Origin: an uncultured Phascolarctobacterium sp.
GTDB lineage: Bacteria; Bacillota; Negativicutes; Acidaminococcales; Acidaminococcaceae
Reading direction: 5' to 3'
DNA: 9,793 nucleotides
NCBI GenBank assembly: GCA_900554395.1
Contig: USHB01000041.1
Coordinates: forward strand, 1 to 9,793
The translations under genes were made by a program, and so were the position numbers. Shown here in pieces: positions 1-7,419 of this stretch. Position 1 is the first letter of the stretch. Each line of letters opens with the position of its first letter. Under the pieces are notes generated by a model that was not told where the DNA came from, did no database searches, and saw nothing but the letters and a program-made list of their open reading frames with translations.

Positions 1-13
1 CTTGTACTACAAG
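1..13. repeat. Short perfect palindrome at window edge
   Basis: CTTGTA (1-6) and TACAAG (8-13) are exact reverse complements around a single central C. The right arm overlaps the 5' arm of the leader terminator. A one-base loop cannot form a stable RNA hairpin as drawn, so this would matter only as a DNA operator half-site pair, or as the end of a larger antiterminator structure that begins before the window. It may be chance. Confidence 0.25.
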
Positions 14-54
14 CCTTCCTATCCTCATGGGGACTGGAAGGCTTTTATTTTTTA
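11..54 (+). terminator. Rho-independent terminator in the pyr leader (probable attenuator)
   Basis: A nine-base-pair stem AAGCCTTCC (11-19) / GGAAGGCTT (36-44) is perfect. Inside it TCC (22-24) pairs with GGA (31-33) as a second small helix. A T-rich tract (43-53, with one A at 47) follows at once. The terminator lies about 60 bases ahead of the pyrB start. In pyr operons of Firmicutes a terminator in this position is usually the off-state of an attenuator controlled by PyrR and UMP. That reading is an inference, because the upstream antiterminator and PyrR-binding loop would be outside the window. The alternative is that it simply ends an upstream gene such as pyrR or a uracil permease gene. 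The hairpin is certain; its regulatory role is not. Confidence 0.85.
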
Positions 55-61
55 TAAGTAA

Positions 62-75
62 GCGGGCCTACCCGC
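62..75 (+). other. Small GC-rich hairpin between leader terminator and pyrB RBS
   Basis: GCGGG (62-66) pairs with CCCGC (71-75) around the tetraloop CCTA. No T tract follows, so it is not a terminator. TAAGC (59-63) could pair instead with GCTTA (83-87), which would exclude the GC hairpin, so two mutually exclusive folds are possible. The role is unknown: it could stabilise the 5' end of mRNA that reads through, or have no function. Confidence 0.4.
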
Positions 76-112
76 AGATTTTGCTTAAATAAATATACAG
101 GAGGTTTCTGCA

Positions 113-1069
113 ATGGCAAAAGCAACAGTTTCTCTCGGCGGCAGAGATATACTGGATTTGGATTCACTTTCCGTTGAGGAATATGAACTTATCCTTAAAA
201 CCGCAGCTGAGATGAAAAAAATTATGAAGCGTGATATTAAAAAGGTTCCCTCGCTGCGCGGCAAATCTATTATTAACCTGTTTTACGAACCAAGTACCAG
301 AACGCGTACTTCGTTTGAACTGGCAGGCAAATATCTGGGAGCAGACGTTGTAAACATTACTACTTCCAGTTCCAGCGTTGTTAAGGGCGAATGCCTGCGT
401 GATACCATTCTTACCGTACAATCGATGGCTTGCGATGCGATTGTTATGCGCCACCCGATTGAAGGCGCTGCTGCTTATGCCGCAGATGTTTCCAAAGCGG
501 TTATCATTAATGCCGGCGACGGCGCTCATGCACATCCTTCTCAGGGACTTTTGGATATGTTTACTATCCGCGAGCAGGGCAAGGATTTTAAAGGTTTGAA
601 AATGGCCATTGTCGGCGATATTTTATACAGCCGTGTTGCACGCACAAATATTGCTGCTTGGACAAAACTTGGCGCCGACGTACATGTTGCAGGCCCGATG
701 ACTTTGATGCCGCATGATATTGAAGCACTTGGCGTAACGGTGCATAAACGCGTGGAAGAAGCCATTGAAGGTGCGGATGTAATTGATATTCTGCGTATTC
801 AGCTTGAACGCCAGCAGAAAGGCCTGTTCCCTTCTGCACGCGAATATGCACGTATTTTTGGCATTAACGAAAAACGCCTGGCCCTGGCAAAACCTGATGT
901 AACTATCCTGCATCCGGGCCCGATGAACCGCGGTCTTGAAATTTCGTGGGATGTTGGTTACTGCGACAACGCCAAAATCAGGGACGAAGTACAAAACGGC
1001 GTTGCAGTACGTATGGCTTTGCTGTTCTTAACGCTGACAGGAGGGAAACAAATTGAAAACATTAATTAA
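113..1069 (+). CDS. pyrB: Aspartate carbamoyltransferase catalytic subunit
   Basis: This enzyme makes N-carbamoyl-aspartate from carbamoyl phosphate and aspartate, the committed step of pyrimidine synthesis, in the cytosol. The 318-residue protein has the normal length for a catalytic chain. Visible signatures are the carbamoyl-phosphate motif STRTRT (61-66, after NLFYEP), the mobile-loop Lys91 in SSSSVVKGE, the region around Arg113-His114, HPSQ (141-144), the aspartate-binding LRIQ (227-230) and HPGP (267-270). The ATG at 113 is chosen because a full AGGAGG (99-104) lies eight bases upstream. It is the first gene after the leader terminator. Its last 17 bases overlap pyrC, and the pyrC ribosome binding site lies inside its final codons. 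No pyrI follows, so it is expected to act as an unregulated trimer, as in Bacillus. Nothing looks damaged. Confidence 0.98.
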   Translation: MAKATVSLGGRDILDLDSLSVEEYELILKTAAEMKKIMKRDIKKVPSLRGKSIINLFYEPSTRTRTSFELAGKYLGADVVNITTSSSSVVKGECLRDTILTVQSMACDAIVMRHPIEGAAAYAADVSKAVIINAGDGAHAHPSQGLLDMFTIREQGKDFKGLKMAIVGDILYSRVARTNIAAWTKLGADVHVAGPMTLMPHDIEALGVTVHKRVEEAIEGADVIDILRIQLERQQKGLFPSAREYARIFGINEKRLALAKPDVTILHPGPMNRGLEISWDVGYCDNAKIRDEVQNGVAVRMALLFLTLTGGKQIENIN

Positions 1070-2345
1070 AAACGGACGTGTGGTTGACCCTTCGCAAAAC
1101 CTTGATGCAGTAATGGACGTGCTTATTGAAGACGGCGTTGTTGCTGCACTTGATAAAAATATTGAAGCTGCGGCCGATGAGGTTTATGATGCCAGCGGAC
1201 TTGTAGTTGCTCCGGGCCTTATTGACATGCATACACATCTGCGCGAGCCTGGCCTTGAAGCAAAAGAAGATATTGTTACCGGTACTATGGCAGCAGCAGC
1301 AGGCGGCGTAACAACCATTGCCTGCATGCCTAATACCAAACCTGTTGTAGATAACAGCATTATCGTCAGCGGCATTAAGGAACGTGCTGCCCGCGAAGGT
1401 TATGTAAATGTAGAAGTAATAGGCGCCATCAGCAAGGGCGAACAGGGCAAGGAACTAGCAGAACTTGGCGATATGGCAGAAAAAGGCGCTATGGCTTTCA
1501 GTGATGACGGACATTATGTAGAAAGCAGCCGTTTGTTTTTGCTGGCAGCAAAATATGTAAGCGCTTTTGATAAGGTTCTGATTTCCCATTCTATTGAAGA
1601 AGAACTGAACCACGAAGGTTATATGCATGAAGGCGCTGTTTCCGCGCGCATCGGCGTTCCGGGCATTCCGTATATTTCCGAAGACATTGCTGTTGCCCGT
1701 GACTGCATTATTGCCGAATATACCGGCGCGCATGTACATATTGCGCACGTTGCTTCCAAAGGCGCGCTTGATATTATCCGCCGCGCAAAGGCAAGAGGTG
1801 TAAATGTAACCTGCGAGGTTACTGTGCATCATTTAACCCTTACCGATGAAGCATGCAGCACTTACAGTACTGCAACACGTGTATCTCCGCCGCTGCGCAG
1901 CATTGACCATGTAGAGGCATGCCGCCAGGCGCTGAAAGACGGCACTGCTGATGCGATTGTTACTGACCACGCTCCGCATGCACCGGAAGAAAAAGACGTT
2001 GAATTCCGCTACGCTCCGAACGGTTTTACCGGACTGGAAACTTCTTTGGGCGTAATTTTAACAGAACTTTATCATACCGGGCTCTTCACAATTAACGAAA
2101 TTATTGATAAAATGAGTACAGCGCCTGCGAATATTTTTGCATTAAATGCTGGAAGTTTAAAAGTAGGCAGTCCGGCAGATGTAACTGTTATCGACCTTAA
2201 CAAGGAATGGACAGTTGATAATACGAAATTTTATACACGCGGCAATGTAACGCCTTTCAATGGAAAACACTGCAAGGGCAAAGCGGTTGCCACTATGGTA
2301 GCAGGTAAATTTGTTATGAGAGATGGTGTAGTATGCGGCAAATAG
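1053..2345 (+). CDS. pyrC: Dihydroorotase, class I (PyrC)
   Basis: This zinc amidohydrolase reversibly cyclises carbamoyl-aspartate to dihydroorotate. At 430 residues it fits the long type I family rather than the ~350-residue E. coli type. Metal and substrate residues are in place: His60 and His62 with Arg64 in DMHTHLREPG, Asn94 in CMPNT, the bridging Asp151 in FSDDG, His179 (ISHS), His232 (HIAHV) and Asp305 in TDHAPH. The start is a TTG, supported by AGGAGGG (1039-1045) seven bases upstream. It overlaps the end of pyrB by 17 bp, which suggests translational coupling. One oddity is that the usual NPPLR segment reads VSPPLR at 277-282, with Ser in place of Asn. All metal ligands remain, so an active enzyme is expected. 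The other amidohydrolases (allantoinase, hydantoinase) are unlikely given the operon. Confidence 0.97.
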   Translation: MKTLIKNGRVVDPSQNLDAVMDVLIEDGVVAALDKNIEAAADEVYDASGLVVAPGLIDMHTHLREPGLEAKEDIVTGTMAAAAGGVTTIACMPNTKPVVDNSIIVSGIKERAAREGYVNVEVIGAISKGEQGKELAELGDMAEKGAMAFSDDGHYVESSRLFLLAAKYVSAFDKVLISHSIEEELNHEGYMHEGAVSARIGVPGIPYISEDIAVARDCIIAEYTGAHVHIAHVASKGALDIIRRAKARGVNVTCEVTVHHLTLTDEACSTYSTATRVSPPLRSIDHVEACRQALKDGTADAIVTDHAPHAPEEKDVEFRYAPNGFTGLETSLGVILTELYHTGLFTINEIIDKMSTAPANIFALNAGSLKVGSPADVTVIDLNKEWTVDNTKFYTRGNVTPFNGKHCKGKAVATMVAGKFVMRDGVVCGK

Positions 2346-3409
2346 GAAGAAAGGGTAAACTGGTTTTAAAAGATGGCAGCGTTTACAGAGGCATTTTGTA
2401 CGGTAAACGCAATGCTGTCGGCGAAGTTGTTTTTACAACAGGCATGAGCGGTTATCAGGAAACTTTAACCGACCCGTCATTCTGTGACCAGATTGTTGTT
2501 TTAACTTATCCTCTGGTTGGCAATTACGGCATTAACCCTGAATTCAACCAGGGCAGAAGATGCTTCTTCCAGGGCTTTGTTATCAGCGAGCTTTGCGATC
2601 ATCCGAGCAACTGGAAAAATGAACAGACTTTGGAAGATTTCCTTGATGAACAGGATGTGCCTGTACTGGTTGGCGTGGATACCCGTGCCATTACCAGAAA
2701 ATTGAGAAACTACGGCGTTTTGCAGGGCATTATCGTGCCGGAAGAAACTCCGCAGGAAGAAATTGATAAACTTCTGGCACAGCCGGAAGTGCACGACCAG
2801 GTTGCAAAAGTTACTACGCCGGAAGTTTATACAATGGGCGAAGGTAAATATCATGTTGCCGTTATGGATTACGGCATTAAACAAAACATTCTTAACTATC
2901 TGGCAAGTTTCGGCTGCCGTTTAACGGTATTCCCGGCATTTACCAGCGCACAGGAAGTGCTGGCTTCACAGCCGGACGGAATTTTCCTTTCCAACGGACC
3001 CGGGGATCCGAAGGATTTAACTTCCGTTATCGAAGAAGTTAAAAACTTTATCGGCAAAAAGCCGATTTTCGGCATCTGCCTCGGTCATCAGTTAATGGCG
3101 CTTGCCAACGGCTGCGATACTTATAAAATGAAATTCGGACACCGCGGCATTAACCATCCGGTTAAAGATTTGCTCGAACATAAAGTAATGATTTCTTCCC
3201 AGAACCACGGTTATGCCGTTGATGAAAAATCTCTGGAAGGCAAAAACATAGAAATTACCAATATTTCTCTGAATGACCACACGATTGAGGGCGTGCGTTA
3301 TCTTGACCATCCGACCTTTACCGTGCAGTACCATCCGGAAGCAAGCCCCGGACCCGGCGGTCACGAATATTTGTTTGAACGTTTTATTAAAATGATGGGA
3401 GGCCGCTAA
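2333..3409 (+). CDS. carA: Carbamoyl-phosphate synthase small (glutaminase) subunit
   Basis: CarA (PyrAA) hydrolyses glutamine and passes ammonia through a tunnel to CarB. The 358-residue protein has the CPSase small-chain domain at about 6-150, with MSGYQETLTDPS at 38-49, and a class I glutamine amidotransferase domain at about 172-355. The catalytic triad is Cys249 in GICLGHQ with His334 and Glu336 in YHPEA, and the NGPGDP oxyanion loop is at 221-226. The ATG at 2333 overlaps the end of pyrC by 13 bp and has only a weak ribosome binding site (GGTG at 2325-2328), so translation is probably coupled to pyrC. No other ATG, GTG or TTG fits nearby. A CTG at 2360 follows the purine-rich AGGAAGAAAGGG but would be a rare start. 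As the only CPSase in view, it may serve arginine synthesis too. Confidence 0.97.
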   Translation: MRQIGRKGKLVLKDGSVYRGILYGKRNAVGEVVFTTGMSGYQETLTDPSFCDQIVVLTYPLVGNYGINPEFNQGRRCFFQGFVISELCDHPSNWKNEQTLEDFLDEQDVPVLVGVDTRAITRKLRNYGVLQGIIVPEETPQEEIDKLLAQPEVHDQVAKVTTPEVYTMGEGKYHVAVMDYGIKQNILNYLASFGCRLTVFPAFTSAQEVLASQPDGIFLSNGPGDPKDLTSVIEEVKNFIGKKPIFGICLGHQLMALANGCDTYKMKFGHRGINHPVKDLLEHKVMISSQNHGYAVDEKSLEGKNIEITNISLNDHTIEGVRYLDHPTFTVQYHPEASPGPGGHEYLFERFIKMMGGR

Positions 3410-3446
3410 TATGCCGAAGCTGCAAAATGTAAAAAACCATGCCTAA
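3397..3446 (+). CDS. Possible 11-codon minicistron between carA and carB, with its own RBS
   Basis: GGGAGG (3397-3402) sits eight bases before an ATG at 3411, which opens a reading frame encoding [11 protein letters not shown] and stopping at TAA 3444-3446. The stop overlaps the carB ATG at 3439, and carB itself has no purine-rich site in the bases just upstream. Translation of this frame could deliver ribosomes to carB by termination and reinitiation. The peptide resembles the carB N terminus (MPKDPSIKK), so it may be a relic of a duplicated or frameshifted carB start. The frames differ by one base, and an A6 run lies at 3431-3436: with five As this ATG would read straight into carB. The interval listed includes the ribosome binding site; coding is 3411-3446. 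Whether it is translated is unknown. Confidence 0.45.
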
Positions 3447-6400
3447 AGATCCCAGTATCAAAAAGGTGCTGGTCATCGGCTCCGGCCCCATTATCATCGG
3501 TCAGGCGGCAGAATTTGACTATTCCGGCACACAAGCCTGCCGCGCTTTAAAAGAAGAAGGGCTGGAAGTTGTTCTTGTAAACAGCAACCCTGCAACTATT
3601 ATGACGGACGTGCATATTGCCGACCGTGTTTATGTTGAGCCTGTCAACGTAGAATTTATTGAAAGCGTAATTAAACGCGAACGCCCGGATGCCATGCTGG
3701 CAACCCTGGGTGGGCAGGTTGGTTTGAACCTTGCCATTGACCTTGATAAACAGGGTATTTTGCGTGAATATAACGTAAAACTTTTAGGAACTCAGATTGA
3801 AAGCATTAAACGTGCTGAAGACCGCGAACTGTTTAAGGAAACGATGGAGAAAATCAACCAGCCGATTCCTGAAAGCACCATTGTTGAAACCGTATCTGCC
3901 GCTAAAGAATTTGCGCGTCAGGTTGGTTTCCCGCTGATTGTTCGTCCGGCTTATACTTTGGGCGGCACCGGCGGCGGTATTGCCAATAATGATGAAGAAC
4001 TGGACGATATTGTAAGCAAAGGCCTTTTGTACAGCCTTATCGGCCAGGCGCTGATTGAACGCAGCGTTGCCGGCTGGAAAGAAATTGAATATGAAGTTCT
4101 GCGCGATGCGGATGACAACTGCATTACCGTCTGCTCAATGGAAAACCTTGACCCTGTTGGCGTACATACCGGCGATTCTATCGTTGCCGCACCGGCACAG
4201 ACTTTGAGCGACCATGAAGTACAGATGCTGCGTCAGGCTTCCATTGATATTGTACGCGAACTTGGCGTGCGCGGTGCCTGCAACGTACAGCTTGCGCTCG
4301 ATCCTAACTCTTACCGTTATTATGTAATTGAGGTTAATCCCCGTGTAAGCCGTTCTTCGGCACTGGCTTCCAAAGCAACCGGTTATCCGATTGCCAAAGT
4401 TGCAAGTAAAATTGCCGTTGGCTACACTTTGGATGAAATTCAAAATGCCGTTACCAAGAAAACAACAGCTTGCTTTGAACCTGCGCTGGACTATGTTGTA
4501 TTAAAATTCCCGCGCTGGCCGTTTGATAAATTTGTTACCGCAGACCGTACGCTCGGCACACAGATGAAAGCTACCGGCGAAGTTATGGCTATTGAAAGAA
4601 ATCTTGAAGCAGCATTGCTGAAAGCTGTCCGTTCTTTGGAAATTGGCCTGATTCATCTTGAAATGCCGGAACTGAAACCTCTCAGTGACCAGGAAGTATA
4701 TGACCGCATTCAGCTGATTGATGACCAGCGCCTGTTTGTAATTGCGGAAGCCTTCCGCCGCGGCGTAACGATTGAAGAAGTACACAACATCACTAAAATT
4801 GACAACTGGTTCCTGCAAAAAATTATGAACATTGTCAATATGGAAAAACGCATCAAGTCTGAACCTATGACGGAAGATTTAATGCGTGCAGCCAAGAAAA
4901 TGGGTTTTGCAGATGTTGTTATCGCCGGTTATATCGGTAAAACCTGGCAGGAAGTACGCGAAATGCGCAAAGGCTGGGGCATTATACCTACTTACAAAAT
5001 GGTTGATACCTGCGCTGCTGAATTTGAAGCTGAAACTCCGTATTATTATTCAACTTACGCCGAAGAGGACGAAGTTGAAGTCAGCGACAAGAAAAAGGTT
5101 GCCGTACTCGGCTCCGGTCCTATCCGTATCGGGCAGGGCGTTGAGTTTGACTACTGCTCAGTACATTCCGTATGGGCTTTGAAAGAACTTGGTTACGAGA
5201 CCATTATTATCAATAATAACCCGGAAACAGTAAGTACCGACTTTGATACCAGCGACAGATTGTACTTTGAACCGCTGACCATTGAAGATGTACTGAACAT
5301 TCTGGATAAGGAAAAACCGGAAGGCGTTATTGTACAGTTCGGCGGACAGACTGCCATTAACCTTGCTGGCCCGCTTGAAAAAGCCGGCATTAAGATTTTG
5401 GGCAGCAGCGTTGAAAGCATTGACCGTGCCGAAGACCGTGAACGTTTTGACGAACTGCTTACTTCCTGCGATATTCCGCGTCCGCAGGGACATACGGTAT
5501 TTGATACCGAAGGTGCGCTGAAAGCTGCGGCAGATGTTGGCTATCCGGTAATGGTACGTCCGTCTTATGTACTTGGCGGCCGTGCTATGGAAATTGTTTA
5601 CAATGATGATGAACTGAAATATTACATGACGAATGCCGTTAAGGCTTCGCATGAACACCCGGTACTGGTTGACCATTACCTGCAGGGCACGGAAGTTGAA
5701 GTTGACGCTATCTGCGACGGCAAAGATGTGCTTATTCCCGGCATCATGGAACATATCGAACGTGCAGGCGTACATTCCGGCGACTCCATTGCCGTATATC
5801 CGCCGCGCACTTTGTCGGAATCCGTTATTAAAACGATTATTGACTACACCAACAGAATTTCCATTGGCCTTGAAGTACACGGTATGATTAACATTCAGTA
5901 CATTGTACGCAATAATGAAGTATTTGTTATTGAAGTTAACCCGCGTTCTTCCCGTACTGTTCCGTTCCTCAGCAAAGTTACCACCATTCAGATGGTTGAT
6001 GTTGCAACAAAATGCGCAATGGGTCTCGGCATTCGTGAGCAGGGCTTCCGTCCCGGCTTGCAGCTCTTCCCGGATTACTACGCAGTTAAGGCTCCGGTAT
6101 TCTCCTTCAACAAAATGAGCAATGTTGATATTACCCTTGGTCCTGAAATGAAATCTACCGGCGAAGTTATGGCTATTGATTATCAGTATTCGCGTGCATT
6201 GTACAAAGCCTGCATTGCTGCCGGCATTAATGTTCCGCACGAAGGCTCGATTTTAATTACCGTTGCCGATATGGATAAAGAAGAAGCCTGCGACATTGCA
6301 GCAGGTTTTGCCGATTTGGGTTACGAAATTACCGCAACCGGCGGCACGGCTGAATATTTGCAGAGCCACGGCGTAAAAGTACGTGTTGCAACCAAAGTTA

Positions 6401-6648
6401 GCGAAGGCAGCCCGAATATTTTGGATGAAATCAAAGAAGGTCATATCAGTATGGTTATCAACACAACCAACCATGGCCGCGATGCTGAACGCGACGGCTT
6501 TAAAATCCGCCGTTCTACCGTTGAACATGCCATTGCCTGCCTGACATCTCTTGATACTGCGCGTGAATTGCAGCATGTTATGAGCGCAATGCGCCGCCGC
6601 CGCGTTGTAAGTATTGTAGCTTTGCAGGATCTTGCCTGGGAGGGCTGA
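3439..6648 (+). CDS. carB: Carbamoyl-phosphate synthase large subunit
   Basis: CarB (PyrAB) uses two ATP to make carbamoyl phosphate from bicarbonate and ammonia supplied by CarA. The 1069 residues match the full-length family. The carboxyphosphate half covers about 1-400, with GSGPIIIGQ (14-22), Arg129, Arg169, and Glu298 and Asn300 in VIEVNPR. The oligomerisation region is about 401-550. The carbamoyl-phosphate half follows, with GSGPIRIG (558-565), LGGRAM (712-717), and Glu832 and Asn834. The C-terminal MGS-like allosteric domain, from about 936, keeps [10 protein letters not shown] (965-974) and NTT (1008-1010), the usual effector-binding region. The ATG at 3439 gives the conserved start MPK...[10 protein letters not shown]. 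An in-frame stop at 3430-3432 excludes any upstream extension without a frameshift. The start lacks a close ribosome binding site and probably depends on the minicistron before it. pyrK follows after 3 bp. Confidence 0.98.
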   Translation: MPKDPSIKKVLVIGSGPIIIGQAAEFDYSGTQACRALKEEGLEVVLVNSNPATIMTDVHIADRVYVEPVNVEFIESVIKRERPDAMLATLGGQVGLNLAIDLDKQGILREYNVKLLGTQIESIKRAEDRELFKETMEKINQPIPESTIVETVSAAKEFARQVGFPLIVRPAYTLGGTGGGIANNDEELDDIVSKGLLYSLIGQALIERSVAGWKEIEYEVLRDADDNCITVCSMENLDPVGVHTGDSIVAAPAQTLSDHEVQMLRQASIDIVRELGVRGACNVQLALDPNSYRYYVIEVNPRVSRSSALASKATGYPIAKVASKIAVGYTLDEIQNAVTKKTTACFEPALDYVVLKFPRWPFDKFVTADRTLGTQMKATGEVMAIERNLEAALLKAVRSLEIGLIHLEMPELKPLSDQEVYDRIQLIDDQRLFVIAEAFRRGVTIEEVHNITKIDNWFLQKIMNIVNMEKRIKSEPMTEDLMRAAKKMGFADVVIAGYIGKTWQEVREMRKGWGIIPTYKMVDTCAAEFEAETPYYYSTYAEEDEVEVSDKKKVAVLGSGPIRIGQGVEFDYCSVHSVWALKELGYETIIINNNPETVSTDFDTSDRLYFEPLTIEDVLNILDKEKPEGVIVQFGGQTAINLAGPLEKAGIKILGSSVESIDRAEDRERFDELLTSCDIPRPQGHTVFDTEGALKAAADVGYPVMVRPSYVLGGRAMEIVYNDDELKYYMTNAVKASHEHPVLVDHYLQGTEVEVDAICDGKDVLIPGIMEHIERAGVHSGDSIAVYPPRTLSESVIKTIIDYTNRISIGLEVHGMINIQYIVRNNEVFVIEVNPRSSRTVPFLSKVTTIQMVDVATKCAMGLGIREQGFRPGLQLFPDYYAVKAPVFSFNKMSNVDITLGPEMKSTGEVMAIDYQYSRALYKACIAAGINVPHEGSILITVADMDKEEACDIAAGFADLGYEITATGGTAEYLQSHGVKVRVATKVSEGSPNILDEIKEGHISMVINTTNHGRDAERDGFKIRRSTVEHAIACLTSLDTARELQHVMSAMRRRRVVSIVALQDLAWEG
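4564..4595 (+). repeat. carB internal repeat, copy 1 (N-terminal half)
   Basis: These 32 bases encode [10 protein letters not shown] plus the first two bases of the next codon (from residue 376). They match 6148-6179 at 31 of 32 positions, including synonymous sites; only the seventh base differs (G here, T there). The two halves of CarB arose by an ancient duplication, so conserved protein sequence is expected, but near-identity of DNA is more than that requires. Confidence 0.8.
6148..6179 (+). repeat. carB internal repeat, copy 2 (C-terminal half)
   Basis: This segment encodes [10 protein letters not shown] (from residue 904) and is the partner of 4564-4595, with 25 consecutive identical bases at its 3' part. 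It lies at the equivalent place in the second ATP-grasp half. Possible causes are gene conversion between the halves, or strong codon preference acting on a conserved motif. Confidence 0.8.
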
Positions 6649-6651
6649 TAT

Positions 6652-7419
6652 ATGCCTAAAAAAATTGTTGAAGCTAAAGTTGTAGGACAGCATATCTTAA
6701 ATAATTCAACCAAATTAATAGAAGTTTATGCACCGGAACTGGCAGAACTTGCCGTTCCGGGGCAGTTTGTAAACGTGCAGGTATTTAACTATACCGCACC
6801 ATTGCTGCGCCGTCCGTTCGGTGTTGCTGCCGTTAATAAAAAAGAGGGAACCATCACAATGATTTACCGTATTATTGGTGATGCGACAAAACTTTTGGCA
6901 GAATACTGTACCGGCGATAAATTAAGCATTGTTGGCCCGTTAGGGCGCGGTTTTGACATGAATGCCGAACATCCGTTGATTATCGGCGGCGGCTTAGGTC
7001 TTGCGCCGCTGCTGTTCCTTGCATCTGCTTTTGGCAAAGGCAAGGCAGAAATTGTCATGGGCGGGCGCACAGCTGATGAACTTTTCTGGACAAAGCTGTA
7101 TGAAGATTATTGCCCGGTTATGCACTTAACCACTGATGACGGTAGCTGCGGTACCAAAGGCACTGTTATGGCTGTACTGCCTGATTTACTGGCAAGCGGC
7201 AAATATGACGCGCTTTATGTTTGCGGCCCTGTACCGATGATGAAAGCCGTAGCGGAAGCAGCAAAAGAATATGGCGTAAAATGCCAGGTATCGCTTGAAA
7301 AATATATGGCATGCGGCTTGGGTGCCTGCTTGTCATGCTCTTGCAGCGGCATTGGCAAACGCCTTAAAGTTTGTACTGATGGCCCTGTATTCTGGGCAGA
7401 GGAGGTGGGCGAATGGTAA
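6652..7419 (+). CDS. pyrK: Dihydroorotate dehydrogenase B electron-transfer subunit (FAD, 2Fe-2S)
   Basis: PyrK carries electrons from the FMN of PyrD through a [2Fe-2S] cluster and FAD to NAD+, within a PyrD2-PyrK2 complex. The 255-residue protein is full length for the ferredoxin-reductase-like family. The FAD-binding beta-barrel includes RRPFG (53-57), the nucleotide-binding domain starts at GGGLGLAPL (112-120), and YVCGPVPMM is at 189-197. Four cysteines suit the cluster: Cys221, Cys226, Cys229 and Cys241 (C-x4-C-x2-C-x11-C), just before TDGPVF. Cys231 is an additional nearby cysteine, as is common in the family. The ATG at 6652 has GGGAGGG (6638-6644) seven bases upstream, inside the end of carB. 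Its stop overlaps pyrD by 7 bp, as expected for two subunits made in equal amounts. Confidence 0.97.
   Translation: MPKKIVEAKVVGQHILNNSTKLIEVYAPELAELAVPGQFVNVQVFNYTAPLLRRPFGVAAVNKKEGTITMIYRIIGDATKLLAEYCTGDKLSIVGPLGRGFDMNAEHPLIIGGGLGLAPLLFLASAFGKGKAEIVMGGRTADELFWTKLYEDYCPVMHLTTDDGSCGTKGTVMAVLPDLLASGKYDALYVCGPVPMMKAVAEAAKEYGVKCQVSLEKYMACGLGACLSCSCSGIGKRLKVCTDGPVFWAEEVGEW

Noticed and set aside
27..92. A 21-codon leader frame starting at ATG 27, overlapping the leader terminator
   Set aside because: Its ATG lies in the terminator loop and no ribosome binding site precedes it. Unlike known pyrimidine leader peptides, it starts within the terminator rather than before it.
5158..6240. A 360-codon open frame on the minus strand inside carB
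   Set aside because: It lies wholly opposite a conserved, full-length carB coding region, its product shows no recognisable motif, and its composition (rich in Asn, Phe and Arg) is what the complement of a biased gene gives. It is a shadow frame.
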